20,810 bases of DNA from an uncultured Lachnospiraceae bacterium. GTDB lineage: Bacteria; Bacillota; Clostridia; Lachnospirales; Lachnospiraceae. The stretch spans positions 1-20,810 of the forward strand of contig CANRMO010000015.1 in assembly GCA_947631755.1 (NCBI GenBank), given 5' to 3'. The position numbers and the translations under genes are program-made. The notes beneath the pieces are model-generated. The model searched no databases and was not told the origin of the DNA. It saw only the letters and a list, made by a program, of their open reading frames with translations. How positions within the stretch are numbered: the first letter of the stretch is position 1; each line of letters begins with the position of its first letter. Positions 6,169 to 13,248 of this stretch are shown here, in pieces.

Positions 6169-6203
6169 ATCCCTGTGGGTGTGCGGCCCGCAGGGATTTT
6201 ATC
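6169..6203 (+). terminator. Rho-independent terminator after E1
   Basis: ATCCCTGTGGG (6169-6179) pairs with CCCGCAGGGAT (6187-6197), 11 bp with one G-U pair and a 7-nt loop, followed by TTTTAT. It separates the peptide/RNA unit from the gene at 6243 and may work as an attenuator for it. Confidence 0.75.
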
Positions 6204-6242
6204 TGTCCGCAGAACATAGTTTACTTGAATGGAGAGCTGTCT

Positions 6243-7784
6243 ATGAAAAGAACTGCAATGAAAAAGAGAGAAAATTTAAAGGGAGCAAATGCTTTGCAGA
6301 CCCCTCTTTCCCAGCTGGAGCAAAGTCTTCTCTGTCTGGATAACTGTATTGCGGACATAGCGGATCATTATTGGTGTGATTATGAGATGATGTACTTCGC
6401 CGGCTATGAGACCTATATACCGAAGAAGAGCAAAGGATTCGCGGACGGCTGTGATATCCAGATGAGAGAACCTTTTGAGGCACTGGAAAAACTGCACGGA
6501 TTATACATAATGAGACAGGAATTTTATTCCTGGAGAGTGGCTATAAGATCTATGCAGGCGCAGCTGAAAACCAAGCACTGGATACTGCTTATGGTGGATT
6601 ACCGCAAATGTCCCTGGAGCGGCCGGCTTCATGAATACAGGGCAACACAGAAACACTATATAGTTGCAAAAGGGCTCTATGACGGGGGCATTATTTGTTC
6701 GGATACTTATTTTGGAAGAGAATTATTGAAATTGCCCTATTCTTATTTTCGAAAGTGTGTAATAGAGATCTATTTTACAAAGTTCAGAAAGAAGAGAAGG
6801 CCTTTTACCAGTGAAGCGATGGATTTATTGGAGAAATTATTCAAAGATTTTGCAAATAATGGTTTCCTGGATCTTTTAAAACTGATAGCAGAGGACTTCC
6901 GCCAATGTAAAGATCCTTTTGAGGGGATAACATCCGATGAGGGCTTCTGGGTATCACCCATTCCCTGCCTCACGGTCAAAATCACCCAGAGCATACAAAA
7001 CACGATGGCCGTGATCGGATATATCGCGTGGCTCTGTGACTCATGCCCCATGGCATATCTTGAGTCGAAAGTGTGGAATCTCTCCATAAAATGGCAGCAG
7101 ATCCAGAAGATGATGATAAAGCTCTATTTCAGCAGGCAGGAAAATATAGAGTTAAAAAATTATATCGCGACAAGAATGTTCACGGAGATCCGGGCGTTAG
7201 AGAAAATAACAGCTTTAAATCCAGCCCAGTACAGCGAAAGCGTTTACTACTGCTCGATCCGGGTAAAACAGAAACCGAAGAAGTATTTTCTCCCGATTGA
7301 GAGATTTGCGAATAATAAAGCGTTCGTGAGAAGAAATGAACTCGAAAAAGGCAGAATCGATGCCGATTTTACTTCCACAGGAATCTGCCTTGTCGTAGAT
7401 GGCGGAGAAAAAACCGGTTTTGATAATATGGCCTGCAGCGGGCAAAAACTGGAAGTCTATCCCTGGCGGTACCATGATATTGTCTTTTTCGGGGCCGCGG
7501 AATTTGGTGATTCTTTTGATATCGTCCGGATGGTCGCGGAAAACGGAAGAGAATTTGAGATGGAACTGCGCCTGACGGATTTTGAATGTGAGCCGTCTTT
7601 TAATGAGCGGGTTGTGTGGGAGGGATGTGGGATCCAGAAACTTTCAGACGGGTATAAGTGGCTGCCCGGGAATTTACATATATTTGAACAGAGAATGCAG
7701 ATGCCCGGTGAAAAAATAACAGAGATCATATTCCCGGTCAATCCCTGTATCCATCTGTTTGCTGTTGTTCTTGAAATCACTTAA
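6243..7784 (+). CDS. C39/BtrH-like putative cysteine enzyme of unknown substrate
   Basis: A 513-residue protein. The first ~170 residues resemble the C39-peptidase/BtrH N-terminal fold: LCLDNC with Cys35 as a possible nucleophile, then ILLMVDYRKCPWS and QKHYIVAKGLYDGGIICSDTYF, which supply His138 and Asp154. That Cys-His-Asp order matches papain-like peptidases and the related acyl transferases of peptide and aminoglycoside pathways. The remaining ~340 residues are mostly helical then beta-rich and are not recognised. There is no signal peptide or membrane segment, so it should act in the cytoplasm. I chose the ATG at 6243, with GGAG 8-9 nt upstream, because the longer open frame from 6084 runs through the RNA element and terminator. 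It follows the peptide/RNA unit by 40 bp, so a role in modifying or cutting a peptide is tempting but unproven. Confidence 0.55.
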   Translation: MKRTAMKKRENLKGANALQTPLSQLEQSLLCLDNCIADIADHYWCDYEMMYFAGYETYIPKKSKGFADGCDIQMREPFEALEKLHGLYIMRQEFYSWRVAIRSMQAQLKTKHWILLMVDYRKCPWSGRLHEYRATQKHYIVAKGLYDGGIICSDTYFGRELLKLPYSYFRKCVIEIYFTKFRKKRRPFTSEAMDLLEKLFKDFANNGFLDLLKLIAEDFRQCKDPFEGITSDEGFWVSPIPCLTVKITQSIQNTMAVIGYIAWLCDSCPMAYLESKVWNLSIKWQQIQKMMIKLYFSRQENIELKNYIATRMFTEIRALEKITALNPAQYSESVYYCSIRVKQKPKKYFLPIERFANNKAFVRRNELEKGRIDADFTSTGICLVVDGGEKTGFDNMACSGQKLEVYPWRYHDIVFFGAAEFGDSFDIVRMVAENGREFEMELRLTDFECEPSFNERVVWEGCGIQKLSDGYKWLPGNLHIFEQRMQMPGEKITEIIFPVNPCIHLFAVVLEIT

Positions 7785-7871
7785 TTTAAAAAATGTAATG
7801 CTATTTTTTCCAAAATACGCTATACTTTAGATAAATAATATGAGACCCGGATAAAACCAGGGGGTGCGTAA

Positions 7872-9296
7872 ATGGGAAAAATAATCCAAATTCCAAAAAA
7901 TGCAGAAAAAATAATACACATATTGGAGCAAAATGGCTTTGAGGGGTACGTCGTAGGGGGCTGTGTCCGGGATATGGTCCTCGGGCGTGAACCGGGGGAC
8001 TGGGATATTACTACGTCCGCAAAACCGGAACAGGTAAAGGCGCTTTTTGGCCGCACGATTGACACCGGGATACAGCACGGAACGGTCACGGTTATGATGG
8101 GAAAAGAGGGGTATGAGATCACGACCTACCGGACGGACGGGGAGTATATAGATCACCGTCATCCCAGTGAGGTACAGTTTACACCGAATCTGACAGAAGA
8201 TTTAAGACGCCGCGATTTTACCATAAACGCCATGGCGTACAATCCAAAAACGGGTATTATTGATAAATTCGGCGGGCTCGCAGATATTGAAAAAAAGAGC
8301 ATCCGATGCGTTGGTATTCCCAAAGAGCGCTTTGGGGAGGACGCGCTCCGTATGCTGCGCGGCATCCGTTTTGCTGGACAGCTGCAATTTGAGATTCAGC
8401 AGGACACACTTGCTGCCATCCGGGAAAATGCCAGTACGCTTGTGAATGTGAGTGCAGAGCGGATACGGACTGAATTGACGAAACTGCTCATATCGCCGGG
8501 GGCTGACCGCATTCTGCTGGCGGTTAGTACAGAATTGACAAAATATTTTCTGCCAGAACTGGACAATATGCTGGCAACACCGCAGAACAATCCCCACCAT
8601 TATTTTGATGTGGGACATCACTCTGTGGAGGCGGTCCGTCAGATCAATCTTCTCTGGGAGGCAAAAGAAGGGACCGATACTGGATTTCATGGAGAAAGGG
8701 AAGAGTGGGCTCATGTGGCGCTTGCCTATGCCGCGCTTCTTCATGATATTGCGAAACCGGATTGCAGAACTACCGACCGGGAGGGGATCGATCATTTTTA
8801 CAGCCATAACCAGCTGGGGGCGGAAAAGGCGGGAAAGATTTTGCGCCGCCTGAAATTTGACAATGACACGGTATCTATGGTAAAGAGGATTATTCTGTCT
8901 CATGACAGCCGCCATGAGAATTGTCTGATAGACGGAAAATACTCAGAAAAGGGAAAGAGTGCTATGCGCCGTCTGATGAACCGGATCGGCGCAGACGCCA
9001 TGCCGCTTCTTTTTATGTTACAGCGTGCAGATCTCCTGGCGCAGAGTGATTATAAGAGGGAAGAAAAACTGGCAAAACTCTCGGCAGCAGAGAGATGCTG
9101 TCAGGAAATCCGGGATGCCAGTGAGGCTGTCACGATAAAAGACCTGGCGATCGGGGGCAGGGAAATCATGGCATTGGGAGTTGCGCCGGGGCCGGCCGTG
9201 GGGGAGGTGCTCCGGTCCCTGCTCGAACTTGTATTGGATGATCCAGAGAAAAATACAGTGGAGACTCTGACACAGACGGCGCGCCATCTGCTATAG
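7872..9296 (+). CDS. cca: CCA-adding tRNA nucleotidyltransferase with HD domain
   Basis: A 474-residue class II nucleotidyltransferase that builds or repairs the 3' CCA end of tRNAs from CTP and ATP. The head domain has VVGGCVRDMVLG (GG at 29-30, R33-D34) and the metal-binding GDWDITT (Asp43, Asp45). RRDFTINAMAYNP and ERFGEDALRMLRGIRFAGQL follow as the neck and nucleotide-recognition blocks. A later LLHDIAKP within the C-terminal half marks an HD phosphohydrolase domain, which suits the longer clostridial form. The ATG at 7872 has GGGGGTG upstream. A TATACT at 7821-7826 could be its -10 box, but no good -35 is seen. Its last 6 bp overlap the end of hydF on the opposite strand. Confidence 0.93.
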   Translation: MGKIIQIPKNAEKIIHILEQNGFEGYVVGGCVRDMVLGREPGDWDITTSAKPEQVKALFGRTIDTGIQHGTVTVMMGKEGYEITTYRTDGEYIDHRHPSEVQFTPNLTEDLRRRDFTINAMAYNPKTGIIDKFGGLADIEKKSIRCVGIPKERFGEDALRMLRGIRFAGQLQFEIQQDTLAAIRENASTLVNVSAERIRTELTKLLISPGADRILLAVSTELTKYFLPELDNMLATPQNNPHHYFDVGHHSVEAVRQINLLWEAKEGTDTGFHGEREEWAHVALAYAALLHDIAKPDCRTTDREGIDHFYSHNQLGAEKAGKILRRLKFDNDTVSMVKRIILSHDSRHENCLIDGKYSEKGKSAMRRLMNRIGADAMPLLFMLQRADLLAQSDYKREEKLAKLSAAERCCQEIRDASEAVTIKDLAIGGREIMALGVAPGPAVGEVLRSLLELVLDDPEKNTVETLTQTARHLL

Positions 9297-10499
9297 TTCC
9301 CTAACTTCCCGCAGAGGGGCGATGCTGCGTTTCAGCACCCCTTTTAATTGTGCGATCAGTGTTCCGTAATTTACAATTGGTACATTCTGTTTTTTTGCGG
9401 CGGCGATGCGGAGAGCCATTTCCTTTGCGCTGAGAGTGCAGCCGCCGCAGTGGACGATCATTTTATATTTCCCTAAATCTTCTGGAAATCCGCCGCCGCT
9501 GCTTGTATCAAAGGTCAATTTCTTCCCTGTATATTCCCGGATCCAGCGGGGGATTTTCACGGTTCCGATATCATCACACTGTCTATGATGGGTACATCCC
9601 TCTGCCATCAGGATCGTGTCGCCGTCCTTTAGAGTTTCCAGGGCAGAGACACCGTGGATCTGTGTTTCCAGATCTCCCTTGTACCGGGAGAACAGAATGG
9701 AAAAGGAAGTGAGGGGAATCTGTTCCGGCACAATTTTTGAGACTGCGGCAAATGCCTGGGAATCGGTGATGACAAGTTTTGGTGTCTGTCCCAGCCGCTC
9801 CAGTGCGCAAGCCAGCTCAGTATCGCGGCAGACGACAGGTATGGCGCCCGACTCCAGGGCGTCACGGATCACCTGCTGCTGGGGCAGGATCAGGCGTCCT
9901 TTTGGCGCCGCGGAATCAATCGGCACAACGAGCAGGACAAAATCGCCGGGATCCAGCAGATCCCCCACCAATTTGCCAGTCTTCCCCTCTGCCGGTAATT
10001 TTTCCGCCAGCAGTTCTTTCAGTTCATGAATGTGATAGCCAGTCCTGGCACTGACGCAGATGTCTCCCAGGGAAGCAATCTCAGTTTCTTTTTCACTCCA
10101 CTCATCCTGTTTATTCAGGACAAGGATGGATGGGATTTTTTTCTCTTCTGTCAGCGCTAAGATTTTATTTTCGAATGAGAAATCCGACAGCGCGGCGGCC
10201 CCGTCGGCGACAATGAGCGCTATATCTGTTTTGTTCAGCACATTATGGGCTCTGCGCACACGTTCTCCGCCGAGTTCGCCCCCGTCGTCAAGCCCGGGGG
10301 TATCCACCATCATTACAGGCCCCAGGGGCAGCAGCTCCATTGCTTTGTATACGGGGTCTGTAGTGGTTCCCCCGACCGGCGAGACGATTGCGAGATCCTG
10401 TCCGGTGATGGCATTGATCAGGCTGGATTTTCCGGCATTGCGCCGCCCAAAGAGTGCAATGTGGATCCGCTCCCCTTTTGGTGTTTGATTTAATGACAC
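9291..10499 (-). CDS. hydF: [FeFe]-hydrogenase H-cluster maturation GTPase HydF
   Basis: HydF is the scaffold that receives the 2Fe subcluster built by HydE and HydG and hands it to apo-hydrogenase. The GTPase domain shows the P-loop GRRNAGKSS (about residues 18-26), SPVGGTTTDPV, VDTPGLDDGG and LNKQDEW (N/TKxD box). The C-terminal cluster domain has CTHH and, about 50 residues later, HCGGC, the expected CxH...CxxC iron-sulfur ligands. I prefer the GTG at 10499 (402 residues): GGGGGAA lies 6 nt upstream and the protein then starts MSLNQTPKGERIHIALFG, like other HydF proteins. An ATG five codons earlier, at 10514, has no good site. hydE, hydG and the hydrogenase are not in the window. Confidence 0.93.
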   Translation of the reverse strand: MSLNQTPKGERIHIALFGRRNAGKSSLINAITGQDLAIVSPVGGTTTDPVYKAMELLPLGPVMMVDTPGLDDGGELGGERVRRAHNVLNKTDIALIVADGAAALSDFSFENKILALTEEKKIPSILVLNKQDEWSEKETEIASLGDICVSARTGYHIHELKELLAEKLPAEGKTGKLVGDLLDPGDFVLLVVPIDSAAPKGRLILPQQQVIRDALESGAIPVVCRDTELACALERLGQTPKLVITDSQAFAAVSKIVPEQIPLTSFSILFSRYKGDLETQIHGVSALETLKDGDTILMAEGCTHHRQCDDIGTVKIPRWIREYTGKKLTFDTSSGGGFPEDLGKYKMIVHCGGCTLSAKEMALRIAAAKKQNVPIVNYGTLIAQLKGVLKRSIAPLREVREL

Positions 10500-10563
10500 A
10501 GTAAATTCCCCCATTCATTTTGTCTCTGATAAACTGTGAGCGATAGAGACTGATACTTGAATC

Positions 10564-10592
10564 ATGGTACAATATTTTTTTCGTTTTTGCAA
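10564..10592 (-). promoter_or_regulatory. Possible hydF promoter
   Basis: On the minus strand TTGCAA (10592-10587), 17 bp, then TACCAT (10569-10564). Both boxes are partial matches. Confidence 0.35.
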
Positions 10593-10599
10593 GGGGCAC

Positions 10600-10628
10600 T
10601 TGTATCGGCCGGGGTTTTATGATATGAT
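10600..10628 (+). promoter_or_regulatory. Sigma-A promoter for the 49-residue protein
   Basis: TTGTAT (10600-10605), a 17-bp spacer and TATGAT (10623-10628). Transcription would begin near 10635, about 35 nt before the ATG. It is divergent from hydF. Confidence 0.6.
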
Positions 10629-10668
10629 GGATGAAAATAATGGGAAGTGTGCAGGAGGAGGGGGATTG

Positions 10669-10818
10669 ATGGAGCAGTTTTTTTCGGATGACGATCTTAT
10701 GGGATTGCTTGAGGAGCTGGATCAGGAAGAGAGCGAGACAGTGGAAGCCGTAGATGAGGAGATCGAGGCTTCTAACCGGCGTTATCGCGAGATCATCCAA
10801 AAGCATAAGATGAAATGA
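10669..10818 (+). CDS. Small acidic protein of unknown function (49 residues)
   Basis: A 49-residue protein starting MEQFFSDDDLMGLLEELDQEE and turning into a charged, helix-prone C-terminus (EEIEASNRRYREIIQKHKMK). The N-terminal half is strongly acidic, the last ten residues basic; a coiled or helical hairpin is likely. I chose the ATG at 10669 because GGAGGAGGGGG lies just upstream and the promoter at 10600-10628 would start the transcript inside the longer open frame (10564). Its own promoter and a strong terminator overlapping the stop codon make it a self-contained unit. I do not recognise the family. Confidence 0.7.
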   Translation: MEQFFSDDDLMGLLEELDQEESETVEAVDEEIEASNRRYREIIQKHKMK

Positions 10819-10848
10819 GAATCTCTAAAATAGAGGTTCTCTTTTTTT
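10817..10848 (+). terminator. Rho-independent terminator of the small acidic gene
   Basis: GAGAATCTCT pairs with AGAGGTTCTC (one G-U pair) around a 5-nt loop and is followed by seven T. The stem begins inside the stop codon. Confidence 0.85.
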
Positions 10849-10877
10849 GAACTTTTATTTATGTTTTGAATTTATAT

Positions 10878-10998
10878 TAGAAAACCCGGTTTCATACGCT
10901 TCCGCAATAACGGTGATACGGAATAAGTAAAAAAAAATTTAGGGATAGAAATATTTTTTTTATATATTTTTTTGTTTTGTATAATACCGGGTTTTCTA
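10878..10998 (-). ncRNA. Structured RNA element, copy E2
   Basis: TAGAAAACCCGGT (10878-10890) and ACCGGGTTTTCTA (10986-10998) form a perfect 13-bp closing stem, which can continue to 20 positions with two mismatches. On the minus strand the interior holds an A/T stem with loop TTCTATCCCTA (loop core at 10941-10949) and a TTCCG/CGGAA hairpin (10900-10904 with 10919-10923). It matches E1 in order, stems and loop, and like E1 lies downstream of a LytTR-controlled outward promoter. The interior is very AT-rich. It contains no ORF with a ribosome binding site. Confidence 0.55.
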
Positions 10999-11003
10999 GC
11001 GGT

Positions 11004-11033
11004 AAAAAACTAAAGCATTTGTTTTATGCTCTT
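11004..11033 (-). terminator. Weak intrinsic terminator before E2
   Basis: On the minus strand AAGAGCAT and ATGCTTTA pair over about 7 bp with a 7-nt loop, followed by GTTTTTTA. If efficient, the module B outward transcript would be only about 40 nt and E2 would be reached only by read-through. Confidence 0.4.
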
Positions 11034-11050
11034 TATCTTTCGTTGAGTAA

Positions 11051-11079
11051 ATCATATCATAACCCCTGGAGGTTTTCAA
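11051..11079 (-). promoter_or_regulatory. Outward promoter of module B
   Basis: On the minus strand TTGAAA (11079-11074), 17 bp, TATGAT (11056-11051). The -35 box and its 7-nt distance from the LytTR pair are the same as in module A, but the spacer and downstream sequence are unrelated. Confidence 0.6.
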
Positions 11080-11086
11080 GCTCCAT

Positions 11087-11119
11087 GCGACGAACGGTCG
11101 ATTTTTGCGATAAGCGGTC
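11087..11119 (-). promoter_or_regulatory. LytTR direct repeat pair, module B
   Basis: On the plus strand GCGACGAACGGTC (11087-11099) and GCGATAAGCGGTC (11107-11119), offset 20 bp and identical to the module A pair. It lies between the kinase promoter (plus) and the outward promoter (minus). Confidence 0.8.
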
Positions 11120-11121
11120 AT

Positions 11122-11150
11122 TTGACATTTCATTTATTTACCATTAAGAT
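11122..11150 (+). promoter_or_regulatory. Sigma-A promoter of the kinase B operon
   Basis: TTGACA (11122-11127), 17 bp, TAAGAT (11145-11150). It abuts the LytTR pair. The leader before the kinase start is about 60 nt. Confidence 0.8.
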
Positions 11151-11216
11151 AGAAGAAACACTCTTATTTTGTCGAAATATATCATATGTATTTTGTTTTT
11201 GTGAGGTGACTGTATT

Positions 11217-12494
11217 ATGCGCATACTATTGTTTTGCCTGGAATTGTTTTGTTTCCTTTATTTTATGAGATGTACACTCCACGCACAGGTGAGGGGTACC
11301 CTGTCCCTGCTGGCCTGTAGTTCCCTCGCTCTTATATGGGCTGTTTATCTGCTTCTCTCCAGCGTGCGGATACCAAATACTTTTATAATTTTATTGATCG
11401 CCCTGCTGCTGTTTACGGAAAAATGGTATTTTACGCTGTGCTGGATCTCCGTGTATTCCCTTGTCATAAATGTATGCACAACTATAGTGGCATATCTGTA
11501 TTTCATATTGTTTGCTGGAAGTGCAAATAGCGGGCGCAGTTACCCCATTTATACAGACTGTTTTGTTATACTGGTCATTTTTTTTCTGCTCTTCTGTCTC
11601 AACAAAAAAATATCCTTTAATTTTAGACCTCTGGATCACATCCATCTGGGTGGATACTGCCTCATTGCTTTTATGATCATTATTGATTTCCTTCTTTCCG
11701 GTATTAGCAGCGTCCTGTTCTTCATGGATCTGAACCGGTTTGGCAGGCACATCCTGATTGCTACCATTTTTCTTCTGGTCACAATGAGCCTTGCCATCCT
11801 CCTGCTCTACTTCCGTCTCCGCTATTACAACATTTTATTAAAGCAGGCAGATGAGGTGAAGCTGAAATTATTGCAGCTGGAGGAGCAGCACTACCGGGAG
11901 CTGCAACAGAAGACAATGGACCTGCGGGCGTTTCGCCACGATTACAACTTCCACATCACCGCCATGCAGGGACTTATTGTAAACAATGACACAGAAGGGT
12001 TGAAGCGCTATGTCGCTGCTCTTGCCGAAAACAAAGAGTCGGTTTACTATATCTCCACGAACCATCCGGTGGGTGATGCCATCGCCAATTATTTCTACGA
12101 GAACAGACCGGAGAATAGTGATTTTTATATGGAGGGGAAATTCCCGGAGAAGATCTTTGTGGATGACAGCGACTTGTGCATTGTCTTTTCCAATCTTCTG
12201 AAGAATGCGGTGGAGGCGCTGGAGCAGCTGCCGGAGGGGTGCCTTAGGAAAATCTATGTCTCTTTATTTGCCAGTTCGGAGTACATAAACTTAACGGTTG
12301 AAAATACATGCGATCCTGACCAGGAGAAGGACCTGGAAGAGCTGGCCACTTCTAAAATTGATACAATAAATCATGGCCTTGGCCTGAAGAATGTCCGCAG
12401 TGTGGTGGAGAAGTATGACGGACGGCTGGATCTTGAGGTAAGGGACAACATTTTTAGCGCGTTTGTCCTTTTGCGCAATGTGGTACTTTCGTGA
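11217..12494 (+). CDS. AgrC-like GHKL sensor histidine kinase, module B
   Basis: A 425-residue paralogue of the kinase at 4277-5551 with the same layout: about six membrane segments, His241 in FRHDYNFH, N box SNLLKNAVEAL and G box NHGLGLKNV. The kinase half (from about residue 210) differs at only about nine positions by eye, while the sensor half differs at about 35, clustered in the third outer loop (GSANSGRSYPIYTD against GSINSGHNYSVFTD), the loop near residues 127-140 and the last membrane segments. This pattern suggests a changed ligand but a shared output. GAGGTGA precedes the ATG. It is followed after 25 bp by its LytTR regulator, probably in one operon. Confidence 0.92.
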   Translation: MRILLFCLELFCFLYFMRCTLHAQVRGTLSLLACSSLALIWAVYLLLSSVRIPNTFIILLIALLLFTEKWYFTLCWISVYSLVINVCTTIVAYLYFILFAGSANSGRSYPIYTDCFVILVIFFLLFCLNKKISFNFRPLDHIHLGGYCLIAFMIIIDFLLSGISSVLFFMDLNRFGRHILIATIFLLVTMSLAILLLYFRLRYYNILLKQADEVKLKLLQLEEQHYRELQQKTMDLRAFRHDYNFHITAMQGLIVNNDTEGLKRYVAALAENKESVYYISTNHPVGDAIANYFYENRPENSDFYMEGKFPEKIFVDDSDLCIVFSNLLKNAVEALEQLPEGCLRKIYVSLFASSEYINLTVENTCDPDQEKDLEELATSKIDTINHGLGLKNVRSVVEKYDGRLDLEVRDNIFSAFVLLRNVVLS

Positions 12495-12519
12495 TCTGCT
12501 GTAGAAATGGAGGGATCTT

Positions 12520-13218
12520 ATGAGAATAGGGATATGTGATGATTTTGCCCCGGACCGGGAGTGCATCAAAGAGTATTGTATGAACCTGGGCCATGAGGAG
12601 GTTTATACGTATTCATCCGGCGAGGAATTACTGGAGAGCCCGGAATATCAGTCTCTGAATCTGTTGTTTTTAGACATTGAGCTGGATGGCATAAACGGCA
12701 TACAGATAAAAGATATGCTGGAGCGCACAACTCCCTCCACCTTTATTGTCTTCTGCACGACCCACAATGAACTGATGCCGGCCGCTTTTGGGCGCAGTGT
12801 GATTAATTTTCTCACAAAACCATACACGGAACACTCCATTGACAACTGTATCAAAAGGGCTGCCTTTCTTGACCGTGACTACTATCCCATATCCATAGAC
12901 GAGGCGATAGCTCTCCCCTGCCGGGATATTTTGTATCTCTGTACAGAACAAAAATATACGATTTTTCACACGAAAGACGGCGAGACTTATTCCGGCCGGA
13001 AACCTCTGCGGGACTGGGCGGAGGAGCTCGAAGATCTGGGGTTCTGTCCCATCTCGCGCTCTGCAATTATCAATCTGAAATATTATGTTAAGATAAAAAA
13101 TTATCAGGTGATTTTAAGCGGCAATGTTTCTCTTCCTGTGAGCCGCCGCCACAAAACTGCACTGGAGAAGCGGTTTCATTCCTATATGCGCCATGTGGTG
13201 AAATTCGGAAGGGAGTAG
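12520..13218 (+). CDS. LytTR-family response regulator, module B
   Basis: A 232-residue paralogue of the regulator at 3469-4164. The receiver has Asp52 in LLFLDIELDG and Lys100 in FLTKPY; the LytTR domain spans about 130-232. By eye the receiver is about 87% and the DNA-binding domain about 70% identical to module A, so recognition of sites could differ although the site pairs next to both kinases are the same. GGAGGG lies 6-7 nt before the ATG. The start region contains AGGGAT twice (12511-12516 and 12528-12533), complementary to the CUAUCCCU loops of E1 and E2, which hints at RNA-level control but could be chance. Confidence 0.9.
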   Translation: MRIGICDDFAPDRECIKEYCMNLGHEEVYTYSSGEELLESPEYQSLNLLFLDIELDGINGIQIKDMLERTTPSTFIVFCTTHNELMPAAFGRSVINFLTKPYTEHSIDNCIKRAAFLDRDYYPISIDEAIALPCRDILYLCTEQKYTIFHTKDGETYSGRKPLRDWAEELEDLGFCPISRSAIINLKYYVKIKNYQVILSGNVSLPVSRRHKTALEKRFHSYMRHVVKFGRE

Positions 13219-13248
13219 GAATTTAATGTGAATTTTTCGGAGGTGTCT

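Larger units (their letters stand above)
5725..6203 (+). ncRNA. Predicted dual-function transcript: peptide mRNA with long structured 3' region
   Basis: Bounded by the promoter at 5689-5718 and the strong terminator at 6169-6203, this would be an RNA of about 475 nt. It holds, in order, the 21-codon ORF, a hairpin at 5861-5899 (AATTATCCCTTGTATA pairing with TGTACAAAGGGTAATT with small bulges), the TTACAAAAGA repeat tract, the structured element at 6060-6162 and the terminator. The motif UAUCCC appears four times (5851, 5864, 6101, 6168). The layout recalls RNAIII of staphylococcal agr, which also carries a small peptide ORF and C-rich loops. Transcript ends are predicted, not observed; read-through into the gene at 6243 is possible. 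Confidence 0.5.
11074..13218. repeat. Inverted duplication, copy B
   Basis: Partner of 3469-5694. Here kinase and regulator are separated by only 25 bp, so the copy lacks the internal LytTR site pair found in copy A. Confidence 0.85.

Noticed and set aside
3469..6240. AgrB or AgrD homologue near the kinases
   Set aside because: No polytopic protease-like protein and no peptide with a Cys ring core is encoded around either module.
6084..6242. N-terminal extension of the C39-like protein by 53 residues
   Set aside because: It would run through the E1 stems and the terminator and has no ribosome site; the ATG at 6243 has one.
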